A stretch of DNA of 64,000 nt, from positions 62,001-126,000 of the forward strand of contig CANTUR010001074.1 of NCBI GenBank assembly GCA_947683625.1. Direction: 5' to 3'. Numbering within the stretch: position 1 is the first letter of the stretch; each line of letters opens with the position of its first letter. Source of the DNA: Mallotus nudiflorus (Eukaryota > Streptophyta > Magnoliopsida > Malpighiales > Euphorbiaceae). Shown one piece after another: positions 10,384 to 22,514 of the stretch. Below the pieces are notes generated by a model. The model was given only the letters and a program-made list of their open reading frames with translations, did no database searches and was not told the DNA's origin. The position numbers and the translations under genes were made by a program.

Positions 10384-11180
10384 AAATTAGCATTAAACTG
10401 ATACCTATAAGTGATTGTAACATGATTATTATAGCCATAAATTTGACATAAGACATTGTTTTTGCCTGAATTCAGTTGTCTATTTTTATTAAATTTTGGA
10501 TTAAACCTACGATTGGAACCAGCATTAAAAGAAGAATAACCAAATAAGAGGTTAAAAAAAGACCTTTATGCCATATTAACCATAAGAGTTTGATGATTAT
10601 TGTGCCTTCCAAAGCAACTCATAAGAGACCAATTGGCCATGGAGATCGTTAAAGAAGGGAGGGTCTTATTGTTATTGCAAGTCACCAATAACTCTGTTAA
10701 ATTCTAAGCCAAGGTTATGAAAAACTATGGCATTGAACTCAACTATAGAAATTGATTATCCTGCCAAAGCTAGATTGTCAGTAATATTCTTGGCTTTGAA
10801 TAGATACTAAAACATCGTCATGTCATTCCTAACAAGGTTATGAAGCTTAATATATAATTAATTCCTTTGGGCATTATTCACCATTCCATATATGGTAAAG
10901 AGAGCTTGCTAAGCTTCAGAGGCAGAATTTAAGCCAATCAAATAGGGATATACCTCCTCAAAAATAAAGGAGAGAAGCCAAGAAAATAAAATATGGTCTT
11001 TATTGAACCAAGTAGTGTAGGTTGGGTTCACTTTTTATTCTTATGTAGTAGAGTTGGTAATGGTTTTAAAAGTTAGTGGTTTGGTCCTATAAAGGATAAA
11101 ACACAGCTTCTAAAAGTTCAATAAAGGTTAGAACTGTAATTTCCAAGGAATGTAATTCATTGAATTTAGTATTGAAATTT
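10384..11180 (-). pseudogene. Ty1/copia gag fragment (Ale/Retrofit-like)
   Basis: The minus-strand translation with a few stops shows NYIPWKLQF, then PTYTTWFNKDHILFSWLL, then a leucine- and serine-rich UBN2-type gag core. A zinc-knuckle remnant, CQIYGYNNHVTITYRYQFN, lies near 10400-10455, where the usual form is C-x2-C-x4-H-x4-C; the second and last cysteines have become tyrosine. Everything downstream of the knuckle is lost at the junction with the LTR scrap at 10383. Confidence 0.7.
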
Positions 11181-11650
11181 TTTATTGAATGTTGGTGGGT
11201 GGTGCACTGCCAATCGGAAATGGAAGAAGAGAAGGGGAAGAAAGATTTGTAGTAGTGGAAGAACTAACTCAGAGTTAAGGTTGTATTGGTTTCTTGTATT
11301 TCATGTTAACAATATGCACGATATATATATATATATATATATAATACAAGAGTTGTATATGGAAAGGATATTGACAATACAATAACTTAAATGGAATATA
11401 ACTAACCGTAGTTATCTCTAATAAACTCTAAATTCTTTTATGATGCAACATATGCCTTGATTGCCAAAAGAAAGAAAAATCATGAAATTTTTTATATTCT
11501 TCAATTCCATCCACATTTTTTATCACGTCAAGATGAAAAATGTTGAATCCTCCTACTTTTGATATGTTCAATCCAAAGTATGTTTTGTATACAAGCAAAA
11601 CATCATCACCACATCAATCAAGTATTTCCTTAACTCAAATACCCCCAACA
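11181..11650 (-). repeat. Probable 5' LTR of the copia fragment
   Basis: On the minus strand it begins at 11650 with TGTTGGGGGTATTTGAG, a common copia LTR start, and contains a TA-rich run near 11321-11343 that could serve as a promoter. The inner boundary is uncertain; I see no clear TGGTATCAGAGC-type PBS before the gag. Confidence 0.5.
11321..11343. repeat. (TA)n microsatellite
   Basis: An uninterrupted TA run of about 11 units lies inside the copia LTR fragment. Confidence 0.9.
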
Positions 11651-12304
11651 AAATATATCAAATGGTAATTTACAATTAATTATTGTAAATGTGAGGGAAA
11701 TTAACATGTACATTTTATAAAAAAAAAAAAGCAGGGCCTTATAGCTTAATTATTAAATATGAGATTGAAGCTTCATATTCCAAAGTATTCCTTCATGGCA
11801 TATAGATACACTTATATATGGGAAATGATAAATAAATTACACCTTTAATTTATGTACATGATATGCATGGTTTATTTATAGGGTTACTAAGATGTTTTTA
11901 TATGCATAGACAATTGATCCTTCATTGTTAAGTTTGTAATGGTAAAAACCAAGTTATTATAAAGATGTTGATGATAAACATAAGATAATGAGATAGCGAT
12001 TGTTTAATGACCATTCAAAGATTTTGAATTTCTAAAAAATCCTAGCCTCTTATATGCTTATGAGATATGATTATTCTCCCTATAATCTTAAACCAAAGAG
12101 GAGAGCACTAATGTTGTGAAGGAAAGCAACATGATATAGGTTGTCAAAGTTTATTTAGAGAAACTTATAAGGACTGATAGCTCCGAATTGATACTTCTTG
12201 CTTATGGAACCTGCATCAATGAGTAAAATGGGTAAAGGGGTCAGGTTTCCCCCATAAACACTCCAAAGCTTAAGTCAATAATGATATGAGAAAAAATATA
12301 ATTG
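11651..12304. other. Unassigned sequence between the copia scrap and element B
   Basis: AT-rich DNA with no ORF above about 60 codons that looks coding and no repeat shared with the rest of the window. It may be a piece of another element or captured host DNA. Confidence 0.5.
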
Positions 12305-14120
12305 TGAGCGACCTCTTTCGGTTTGAGATAGTGGTATGTTTTCATGGGACATTATATGGGTCTTTCTATTTCTAAGGGACATGGCAACTTTACTGAATAG
12401 GGACAAATGATTGGTGTCGAGGGGATAAGACACTTTTGATTTTATGGAGTCACCACCCAATTTTTAGAAAATTAAAAAAAGAAATGGACAACATCGCATC
12501 ACTCAGCGAGTATTGTCCCTAGTAGAGATTTCATGGTTTGAGGGATTGTGTCTATTATTTTACTATTTCTCATTATACGATATTCAATGTATTGCTACTG
12601 CAACACCCTAGTTTTGGTAATGACAGTTTGTATAGCATTCATATAGTACAACAGATAGTGTAAGATAATCAAGCTAAAAATTTAATTATTACATCACTTT
12701 CCTGATAAAATACATATGAAAAGGGAAAGATTACGAAAAAGTAAATCTAATTTGGATATGATTAATCTGCAAGATTAACATGACCATTCACATAACTTGC
12801 TCAATTTCATGAATAATAGGATGATCATGCATGCTTATAGTGATTATTTATGCTATGATGATGTGTGATGATAATATAAAGGATGCATGAGGTCATCATT
12901 GGACCAAGAGTATAATGACTCTATTCTAGGATATGAACTTTTTATATTATTTGAATTTATAATGTGATTTCATGATTTCAGAAATAAAGGGTGCAAAATG
13001 ATGATATGAAATGAGCATAGTAAAGCATAGATTATTCACATAGCATGCAAAATTGCCAGTCTCATCACATAATCATAATAATATTCCTAAATGTAGGTGA
13101 CAATAAAATAAAATGCAATGCAATACAAAAAAATATAAATGTGCTAAAATAATTATGTTGTCCTCAAACTCGACTGAGCTTGTGTGGGTTTTAAAGCTTT
13201 AGCTTAGAGAGATTATTAAGCTTTCCTCATTGAGAGGTTTAAAATGACAGCAGAATGATGCTCAATTGTATACCTTTAAAGCATGCTTTGACAAAGATGA
13301 GGCTTATTTTGGTGGAAAAGAGATCTAACAACCTAAGAGAAAGGCTGTAGGAGAGCAAAAACTATCTGGAAAGGGGTTTCCAACACCTTCAATCAGATTG
13401 ATTTTTGAGTGTGTGTATGTTTCCACTTACTCCCCCCCTAAAATGGGGCATGAAAGGGTCTATTGATATGAAAAATTAGGGAGAATAGGATGGTGGGGGC
13501 ATGGTCATGCACATATATAGAGATTTTTACATGTGATCACGTACGGATCCACGCACACTTTGGCCTTCCATGTGCACTGCTAGGGTTTTATGCATGTTAT
13601 TCTAGGGTTGGTTCATAGGGTTTTTGGGCCTTTTGGACTTATTTTTAGAGCCCATTTTCCTAAATTCAGCCTTGATTTTAGCACATGACACCTAGGGGCA
13701 TTTATGCGCACTTCGAAGCAATACATGTTGATCCTTGAGTTGTGTTAGACCATTCTGAGACCACTTTCAAAGGTTTTGGAGCCTTCCAAACGTATTTCTG
13801 AAGTCCATTTTGTCAAAATTGATTTTTATTTTTTCACAAAGCTAGGTTTTGATCTAATAAAATGTGCACTAGCCCAACGAGCTGATTATTCTAAAAAGAG
13901 TTTTCTCAAAATAAACCTCTTATTATTTTGATAATTCATATTTTGCAAGGTTAGAGACCAACTTAATGGCTTAATGATCATTTTTACATATTGGTGGGTT
14001 CAGTTAGGTTTTTTAAGGTTGCACACTGTAGAGGTGTTAGGAACGAGCAGACTCTAGTCATCTTGGGGATTCATTTCATCATTGGACCTTTTTAGGGATA
14101 GTCAAATTTAAGGTATGATA
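12305..14120 (-). repeat. B 3' LTR
   Basis: On the minus strand it starts TATCATACCTTAAATTTG at 14120 and ends GGTCGCTCA at 12305. The first dinucleotide is TA, against TG in the B 5' LTR. The TATA box position near 13470 reads CATATCAATA and is degraded. Confidence 0.85.
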
Positions 14121-14133
14121 GTTGCCCCCTGCT
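14121..14133 (-). other. Polypurine tract of B
   Basis: AGCAGGGGGCAAC on the minus strand directly precedes the 3' LTR start. The matching tract of C is at 39511-39523. Confidence 0.75.
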
Positions 14134-14380
14134 TCACATGTGTTGCATAGCCACCTAGCGCTAATGTCAATACACGTGAAGCAAATGCAAAGATGCAAAA
14201 AACATTTTAGTAGGGAGAGAGGTACTTACCTGTGGGTTATCTTTAAACGTCTTATTAAGATTTAATTGTTGTTGTTATGTTTTATTTGTTATTGTTGTTT
14301 TGTGACTTGGTTGTCATATAAGGTGCTATTTGGGACATATGCAACCTTCTGATTCATGCAAAGTGCATTGGGATTTATAT

Positions 14381-15130
14381 GATTATAACATTCTTAGGTG
14401 TCACACAAATGAAGATGGTACTAAAAAAAAAGATGCAACTATAACCTTTTTAGGTGTCACATAAATGAACATGTGACTATAACCTTTTTAGGTGTCATAT
14501 GAATGAACATGTAATTATAACCTTCTTAAGTGTCATGCAAAATGAGGATGCTACTAAGCAATGAAAATACGACTATAGCCTTCTTAGGTGTCATGCAAAT
14601 GAACATACGATTATAACCTTCTTAGGTGTCACACAAAATGAAGATGCTACTAAGAAAAATGCAGATGCAACTATAACCTTTTTAGGTGTCATGCAAATGA
14701 ACATATGACTATAAACTTTTTAGGTGTCATGCAAATGAAAATGTGATTATAACCTTCTTAAGTGTCATGTGAAATGAGGATGTTATTGAGCAATGAAAAT
14801 GCAACTATAACCTTCTTAAGTGTCATGAAAATGAAAATGTAATTATAACCTTCTTAGGTGTCATGCAAATGAACATGCGAATATAACCTTCTTAGGTGTC
14901 ATGCGAAATGATTATGCTACTAAGCAATAAAAATATGACTATAACCTTCTTAGGTGTCATGCAAATGAACATGCAATTATAACCTTCTTAGATGTCACAC
15001 AAAATGAGGATGATCATATGATTATAACCTTCTTAGGTGTCACATGAAATGAATATGCGATTATAACCTTCTTAGGTGTCATACGAATGAACATGCGATT
15101 ATAACTTTCTTAGGTGTCACGCGAATGAAG
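14381..15130. repeat. Tandem array, unit about 38 bp with 57-bp variants
   Basis: About 18 imperfect copies are built around the plus-strand word ATAACCTTCTTAGGTGTCA followed by GCAAATGAACATGCGATT or by longer forms containing GATGCTACTAAGCAATGAAAAT. C carries the same unit in reverse orientation at 39040-39375 but with only about eight copies. The location between the antisense gene and the polypurine tract fits the hypervariable 3' untranslated region of Tat elements. Confidence 0.85.
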
Positions 15131-15410
15131 ATGCTACTAAGCAAATAAGAATGCTCCTAATCAGTATGGCTAATCCTAAGCAATGTGAGGATGCTTTTAA
15201 ATGGTAAAAGAGGTTTTAAAGCAATGAGAAGATGCTTATAAGCAGTGAAAGTGCTTCTAAGCAATGTAAGAGTGCTTATGCTTCTAAGTAATGTGAGAGT
15301 TCTTTTAAGCAAAGAAAGTGCTTGCAATATGAGAGTGCTTCTAAGTAATGAAAATGCTTCTAAGCAATGTGAGAGTGCTTTTAAGCAATGTGAATGAGGT
15401 AGTAGTGATT
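15131..15410. repeat. Second tandem array, about 21-bp units (AAGCAATGTGAGAGTGCTTCT)
   Basis: About a dozen degenerate units built on AGCAATGTGAGAGTGCTTCT. The word GATGCTACTAAGCAA also occurs in the longer units of the adjacent array, so this array may have budded from it. I see no matching expansion in C. Confidence 0.7.
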
Positions 15411-15949
15411 ATGCAGTAGTGATGTAATAATGATGTAGTAATAATGCATTAATGATGTCGTTATTTATCATATTGAGGATGTTATTTTTATGATTTAGAG
15501 TAAGATATCTTTACAGTGAATTTTCCTTACTCTTCTTCTTTCATAGGATGTTGAGTTTTTTAAAAAAGGTGTTGCATGTGCAATGTCTTTAGATAGTCGG
15601 AGCTCATATCAATGTACTTTTGTGCGAGTTTGATGCATATCTTATGCTCAAGTTGAAGTTTAGGATCATAAAAATGAGTGTCCAAAGTCTCAAAATATAC
15701 GTAAAACTATAAAAGAGCGTGTGGAAGGGGGAAGTGCATATGATCACATTCCTGGCACATGGTCATGTGCTCCTTTGCCTCCAAGCCTATTTAAATGACT
15801 ATTTTGGAGGTCTAAGGAGGCTTCGCCCGTACTTCTTTGAGCCTTTTTTTTACTTTTCTTAACCCTTTTTGTGTTTTGGGTGCTATATGCTCTGTTTTTT
15901 CTTCTTTACTTCCATTTTCTTCTATATAAAATGGATTTACCTAACATTC

Positions 15950-18545
15950 CTAAGGGTCTAAAGTATATTTTTATAGATCTTAATGTTTAGGGTGACTTTA
16001 CAAAGGCCACTAGAGTTGGACGTTCGCTGCAAGGACTAGCAAATCTAGTTCTTAGAGTTCTCAGCCATCTAGGCTTTCTTGGGGAGATCTGATCCCTGTT
16101 GTTTATAGCTTGGAGACTCATACTTAGGTATATTATCATTGCAAGGTAGGTCCTTATTTGCCCTTATTTTCTGAAGCTTGTTTAGTGGTTGCTTTGCTAT
16201 TTATTTTGTTGTATGAGGTTATTGTAGCTGTAACTCTATAGCTCTTACTATAATTGTCTGTTAAATCATAGCTTTATTATGAATGTTGATGGTTGATAGC
16301 TCTTGCTTTATTTTCTTTTCATGATTGTCTGCTAGTTCTTACCGCAATGCTTTTCTTTTTGACTTTTATTATTATTTTGATCATGTTAAAAGAAAGAGAG
16401 AGAGATGTGTTAGTATTTAGTAGTTATGCAAATGTTTGATGGTGTACTTATTGTTTATAGCCTCATAGGTATGTTACTATACTGTTTGCTAGTTTCAACA
16501 GAGTCAAGATATATTATCAACATCTCCTGATATGTGTAAAGCATATGATTGTCTGGAAGGGCTTTGTGGATTCATTGTTGCATTATCTTATGACCCGTAT
16601 GCTTTGAGTCATATTGCCATGTATGCGTTAATAGAGTAGTGGATGGACACAACATATACTTTCCATCTACCTGTTGGGGGGATGACTATTATCCCTTTAG
16701 ATTTTACCATTATCACGAGCTTAAGCTTTTTTAGAGATTCTGTTCCTTTCAGTGAGGAGGAGTGTTCTGCTACTATGGCGAGGAGGCATCTTACAATGGA
16801 TTTGCTTGGGGTGGTCACACCTATAAATTCTCAATGACCATATCTCGTTAATTACACAAAGTTTGTTTCTTCTATACAGACTTTGTATAATGATGGTCTT
16901 GTCTCAACAGAGCAACTGGCTCATTACTTTTTATTTTATTTGCTAAGTGTTGTTATCTTCTCGAACCCTTCAGGTACGAGTGATCTGCGATTGTTATTTT
17001 TCTCGAGATATCTAGATGGCTTATCAAGCTATTGTTGGGGCACTACTGCCTTTGCTCATATGTACTCAGGCCTTGACATAGCATGCCGAGGTGGCTCAAG
17101 GATCTATGGATGCTTGTTCATGCTAGACGTGAGTAGGAGTTTTGATTTTGATTCTTTTGCTTTTATTTTATTATTTCTGACCCTTTGATTTTGATCGATC
17201 TAGGCATATGAGTTCAGGATTCTTCCTCTTTTATCCATCGAGCATTTCCTAGAGGATAATCTCCCTTATTATTCTTGCTGGACCAGTAAGGCTACTAATT
17301 TGATTGAGGATTGCATGGTAGCTCGGGACCATATGGGGAAGCTATCCCTTGATCAGGTATGTTTGATTCTTGTTGTGTTGGTTGTTTCTTTCTTAAGGAT
17401 CTTTTGTTCATTCTTGCCCTTTGAGTAGATTTTTCTTTACTGGTGGGTGGCAACATCTCATTGGATGGCAGAGATGGTGATTGCAAGGCAGCTAACAAAG
17501 AGACGAGTGTTGCTCTCTGGCCTCATAGGTAGAGTGTAGTATTTGGCCGAGCAAGTTCGTCATTGGTGGGATGGCCCATATATGAGGAGAGTTCCTATCC
17601 CTCCTTCTAGTGACATGTTTTAGGGCCATGTGCTTTATGGTCATGATCTTGCTGCTGTTATAATAGGATTCCCCTCTAAGAGCCTCTTAGAGAGTATGGG
17701 CTTACCTTATGATGATATCCTTGGTAGAGTAGCTAGTAGGACCTTTCCTCCACCTTTACCTTCTCAGGCAAATGCATCTTATCCTTTAGGTTTGAGGGTT
17801 AAGCCATCACGCAAATCATCGAGAGTCGCTTCTTCTAATTTGATAAGCCTTTATTCTTGTTTTGGTGCAAGCATGTAGCAAACTTTATTAGTAATAAACT
17901 CTAATTGACATAAGTTGTGAGAACTTAGCTATAACAACATCGGAGAAGATCTAGATCTCATTTTGAGGAGGATGAGGGCACATTCCATACTGAGGCGACT
18001 GTCCATACCAGTGGTGTGGCTTCTAGTAGTACTACTCTTAGGGACTTGACAGTTCAGCCATGTTTATCTTTACTTAGGATGGATATCCTTGGTAGAGTAA
18101 TGAGTTTTGATTTGCCTAGACCTGACTTTACTCAGTTGGGTGTTGCTCCTACTGATGCTACCCATGTTCATGTTCTCCACTTATTCTTGCCTATATTTCA
18201 TTTATTTAATGAGTGGTGATTGACTTATTTGCTTGCATTTGTAGATTCCTGTCTCCTCTTATCAGTATTGGAATACTATTATTGGGAGTGCACAGTAGTG
18301 CTTTTTGGAATTTGCTACCACTCAGAGGGTATGCCTTCTTTATCATACCTACTTATTTTATGCACATGTTTTATGTATGAGTGTATGATATGCAATATGT
18401 AATGCAGGTTGAGCACCATCTTGCCAGTCACGAATGGGAGCAGGAGCGTGCTGCTTATCATGACCATATTGGTGAGCTGGATTCACAGCTAGCATCTTGT
18501 ATGATGAACGATGATGATTCAAGATTAAATGAGGGGGATGCTTGA
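15950..18545 (+). pseudogene. Captured plant mobile domain (PMD, aminotransferase-like) gene, antisense in B
   Basis: Exons can be traced on the strand opposite to gag-pol. Exon 1 ends near 16145 (GGGGAGATCTGATCCC...TGCAAG then GTAGGT) and encodes PSRLSWGDLIPVVYSLETHT. Exon 2, about 16502-17128 between CAACAG and GTGAGT, carries the PMD core: TYTFHLPVGGMTIIPLDF, LAHYFLFYLLSVVIFSN and SSYCWGTTAFAHMYSGLD. Exon 3 is about 17204-17356. Exon 4 starts near 17429 and contains LAEQVRHWWDGPYMRRVPIP, as in MAIL1/MAIN-type PMD proteins. A last exon near 18417-18545 is charged and helical (HEWEQERAAYHDHIGELDSQ). Stops at about 16637 and 16835 and two in exon 4 make it a pseudogene. A second copy is in C. 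Family recognition is strong; exon ends are inferred from GT/AG sites and comparison of the copies. Confidence 0.8.
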
Positions 18546-19266
18546 GCAGGATTATTGCTTGCTTCTAATAGCTGCCACAGCTAATGTAGTTGTTTTAGGG
18601 GCTAGGTGTAGGACTTTTGGCCTGTGGTTTGCTTTGTTATATTATTTTCCTAAGGTTATGGACCCTAGGTGTTGTATATGGCATTTGTACTGCATGTTGT
18701 ATGATGCTTGTACGATGATGATTGTATATACTTCTTATTATATATCATTGATGATGATGTCTGCCATTACTATTGTCTACCTCTTTCCCCCTTTTTGCAT
18801 AAACATCTCCTTTTTGTAGCTTTCCACACATAGCTAGGTTTCCTTTTTCTTCCCTTTTTTGCCTAGGGTGTCTCCTTTCTAAGCTTTTCATACCTAGCTG
18901 GGCTTTTTTTTTTTTGCAGCTTCGACGGTAGTAGCTGGTCTTAAGGAGAAAGCTCAGAGAAGATGGTAAGAACTATAGCAATGTAATGAAAGAAAATGCA
19001 AAGCATGCTTGATGTAATTCATGATGATAAAATGTGTTGCACTTTTCAAAGACATTTTGCATAAATTGGTGATCATTCTCGTTTCACTGTAATCATTTAA
19101 GAAAAGCACAGGTGCATTCGTATAAATTTTGAACTTGAGGTTACCTGTGTCCTTAACTAGCCTTCTCGGGTTTTCTAGTTAAGTATTTTCTCTCTTTCCC
19201 TTATTTTTGCCTGAGCTACCTTTTTAGGTTTTTAACTCAGCAAGATATTTTTTTATTTTTTATGCC
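18546..19266. mobile_element. B untranslated spacer between PMD 3' end and integrase 3' end
   Basis: The convergent ends of the antisense PMD gene and of pol face each other here. The matching spacer in C is 35081-35834. The 96-codon plus-strand frame at 18529-18819 has hydrophobic composition and no family I recognise. Its counterpart at 35476-35838 on the minus strand of C is also open, so it could be a 3' extension of the PMD transcript. Confidence 0.5.
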
Positions 19267-20330
19267 TTAGATGAAGTACGTCTTTAGGCAATCTGTATTT
19301 ACAGGTTCGAAGAATTCATTGCCTTTAGAATCCATAAGCTTGACTACTCCTTTTGATAGGACATGTTTGACCAAGTATGGGCCTTCCCAGTTTGGTTTGA
19401 ATTTCCCTCTAGGGTCTGGAATGTTCTGTCTTGCTTGCTTTAGCACCCAATCTCCTGCTTTCATACTCTTATGTTTTACTGTTCTATTGAAGGTTTTGGC
19501 TAGTCAAGCCTGGTACAACTGTGTATGGTATAAAGCCTTGAGCCTTTGGCAGTCTAAGAGAGTGAGATTGTGGTGCCTCTGTTGAGCCCATTGTACTTCT
19601 GGAAATTTAGATTTGATTACTACCTAAAGAGAATTGATCTCTATTTTAACTTGAAGAACTACTTCCAATCCATACATTAGTGAAAAAGGAGTTGCTCCTA
19701 TTGAAGTTTTAACTATTGTTCAATACCCCCATAAGGCATGTGGCAATTTGTCTACACAATCTCAGTAAGTCTGAGTCATCTTTGATTAGATCTTTTTTAT
19801 GTTCTTTTTTGTAACTTCGAAGACCCCATTTGCTTGTGGTTAATAAAGAGAAGATTTGTGATGTTCCACCTTATAACTCCTTAGTAGCTCTCTAACTTCC
19901 CCTTGGAATTGGACACCGTTGTCAAAGATGATGTGATGAGGGATCCCATATCAATAGAATAGATTTATTTTGATGAACTTAGCCACATGTTAGGCTCCTA
20001 TCTTTGCGAATAATTCTGCTTTAACCTATTTTGTAAAGTAGTCCACTGCCACTTGGATGAATATGTGTCTGTTCAAGGATATCGGGTGGATTTGCCCAAT
20101 TATGTCTAGTCCACATTCTAAGAAGGCCTATAGAGAGGAGATATAGTGTAATTCTATTGGGGGAAGGTGGTTGACATTCCTGTGGATCTAACACTTATGG
20201 TATTTCCTTACAAATTTGATATAGTCTTCTATTATCGTCATCTAGAAAAACCCTTGTCTGATTAGCTTTTTAGCCAGGATTGCTCCATTCATGTGTTGTC
20301 CATAAACACCCTTGTGTTCTTCTTCTATTG
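19267..20330 (-). pseudogene. B integrase (degenerate)
   Basis: The C-terminal part is clean: the last 65 codons (19464-19267) read KAGDWVLKQARQNIPDPRGK then FKPNWEGPYLVKHVL, the GPY/F-type module of Ty3/gypsy integrases. Upstream, the DDE core between about 20250 and 19700 is recognisable against C but is broken by stops. The stop at 19267 ends pol. Confidence 0.75.
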
Positions 20331-20739
20331 CTCTTGCAACCTCAATTTCATCTAGACATCGAAGTTGTAAACCATCTGAGGTTCTCTTGTATAACACACC
20401 CTAGTGCGATGTGAATTTTGATGCTAGTCATCGAATGACTACTTTGTCTCTTTCATCTGCTTGATCAGGATAGGATCATTCCTTCATATATCTCTAGATG
20501 TCATAGAACTAGGGTTTTTCAGTTGTTTCTATCTTTGTAATTCTATAGTTTTTACAACAAGGTCATCTCGATATGAGTAGAATCAGAGGCTTAATGGGCA
20601 TTTTGGATGGTACTTCCTATAATGATGCTAGGGAAGCAAGTGCATCTACCATCTAATTTTCATTCCTAGGGAGATGAATGAATCTGCCTTTTAGGAAGGA
20701 CATGGTAAGTAGCCTCAAGTGGTCCAAGTAAGGCCTTAA

Positions 20740-20991
20740 GTGCTGCTCTTTTAGTTCTCACTCTTTCATGGCATGGTTAATTACTAGCATGGAATCTTCA
20801 AATATTTTGAGTTCTGTGATATCCAGGGCTATCAGTGCTTCTATTCTGAGTGCACATACCTCATATTTTGCTTCATTTTTTGTGACTCTAAACTCAAGCT
20901 TTTTAGCAATTGGTACTACTTTACCTTCTAGAGATTGTAATATGACACTGACTCCTATGCCGACTTGATTGACTACTCCGTCAAAGTACAT
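20740..20991 (-). pseudogene. B archaeal-type RNase H (partial frame)
   Basis: The translation gives MYFDGVVNQVGIGVSVILQS, then VTKNEAKYEVCALRIEALIAL, then FEDSMLVINHAMKE. These supply the first Asp, the Glu and a later Asp of the RNase H fold. The usual N-x-A-E-Y-E is changed to N-E-A-K-Y-E, so the catalytic Glu position is Lys. It sits between the RT connection region and integrase as in other Tat elements. Confidence 0.75.
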
Positions 20992-21409
20992 ACACCATCC
21001 TTGGATCTTAATGGCTGAGGTGAGGTCATCTGGGAAGTCCAGTTATATTTCTTCTAAGTCTGGAATGGGGTTAAGAGCTAGAAATTCAACAACTACTCTC
21101 CCTTTTATTGCCTTCTTAGTCAGATATTGCACTTTAAATTCTATTAGCAGTACGAGCGACTTAGTAAGTTTCCCCACTAAAGAGTGAGCTTAGTAGAGGT
21201 ACTTTATTGGGTCCATTTTAGACACGGCCTAAATTCCATAAGATTAAAAGTAGTGTTTATGTTTCTTCATTACCCATACCATTGCCATGCATATCTATTA
21301 GACTTGGTTGTACTTCTCCTCATATGGCAGCATCTTCTTACTCAAGTAGTAGACTGTGTGTTTTGCTTTCATTTCTCCCTCTTGGGCTAGTATTACATTA
21401 ATTGTATTC

Positions 21410-22440
21410 CCTAGGTTAAAGATATCTCTGATTTAAATGGTCTTAGAACTAGTGGGTTAGCTAGGTAGCTTCTTATCTTGTCAAATGCTAGCTGACACTG
21501 TTCATTCTATTCAACCGGCTGATCTTTTTTTAGTAGCTTGAAGATTGGTTCACACACTGTTGTCAACTTAGCAATGAATCTATTGATGAACTATAGTTTT
21601 CTTAGAAAACCTCTAATTTCCTTCTCTATTTTTGGCATTGGCATCTCTTTTATGGCTTTTTCTTTGTCTAGATCCATTTTAATCTCGTTCTGACTAACAA
21701 CATATCCTAGCATCTTTCTTAAAGTGACCTTGAATATGCATCTCTTCGGATTTAGCCTGAGACTATACTTTTTGACCCTTCGAATTTAGGTCAGAGGAGT
21801 GTTCTTCCTTAGTTTTTACTTAACCATCATGTCGTTGACATATACCTCCACTTCTTTATGTATCATATCATGGAACATTACAGTTTCCATCCTCTAGTAG
21901 GTTGCCCCTGCATTCTTTAGTCCATAAGACATTACTCTATAGAAGTAAGTACCCCATTTTGTTATGAAAGCTATTTTTACTTTATCGATAATGGCCATTA
22001 GGATCTTATTATACCTAAAGAATCCATCCATGAAGGAGTACATTACACATATGGCAGCGCTGTCAACCAATATGTCTATGTGAGGTAGTCAAAAATCATC
22101 CTTTGGGCAGGCCTTATTCAGATCTTTGTAGTTAACACAAATTCTAACCCTTCTGTCTTTCTTTGGTACTAGCACCATATTTGCTAACCATTCTAGATAG
22201 TCTACTACCTCTAGGAATTTTGCCTTGTTTTGTTTCTCGATGTCCTTTTTCACTAGTTAGGCCCATTTTGGTTTGAGTCTTCTCAATTTTTATTTTACCA
22301 ATTTGCACCCATCTTTGGTAGTAATTAAGTGTTAAGCAATGTCTCTATCAATACTAAGCATATTATAGTACGTCCAAGCAAATACCTTTGAATATTTTAT
22401 TAATATTTTTTCAATTTCTCTCCTCTCTTTAAGGGTAACG
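21410..22440 (-). pseudogene. B reverse transcriptase with Y-V-N-D active site
   Basis: On the minus strand the region from about 22440 aligns with C 31930 onward: the entry segment, the palm motifs and the VEVYVNDMMVK block at 21852-21820. The codon at 21836-21834 is AAC (Asn) where an Asp codon is required in the Y-[VI]-D-D motif. The frame is broken by many stops, and the first RNase H/connection region fades below 21400. Loss of this Asp abolishes polymerase activity in known RTs. Confidence 0.75.
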
Positions 22441-22514
22441 TCTTTTGAAATATGTAGAATCTATGGTTCAATTGATTCAGTGCATATGGAATGAATGTCA
22501 AACATGCTAATGTT

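Noticed and set aside
14381..15130. Repeat array as CRISPR
   Set aside because: Units are degenerate, directly abutting and without unique spacers, and the genome is a plant.
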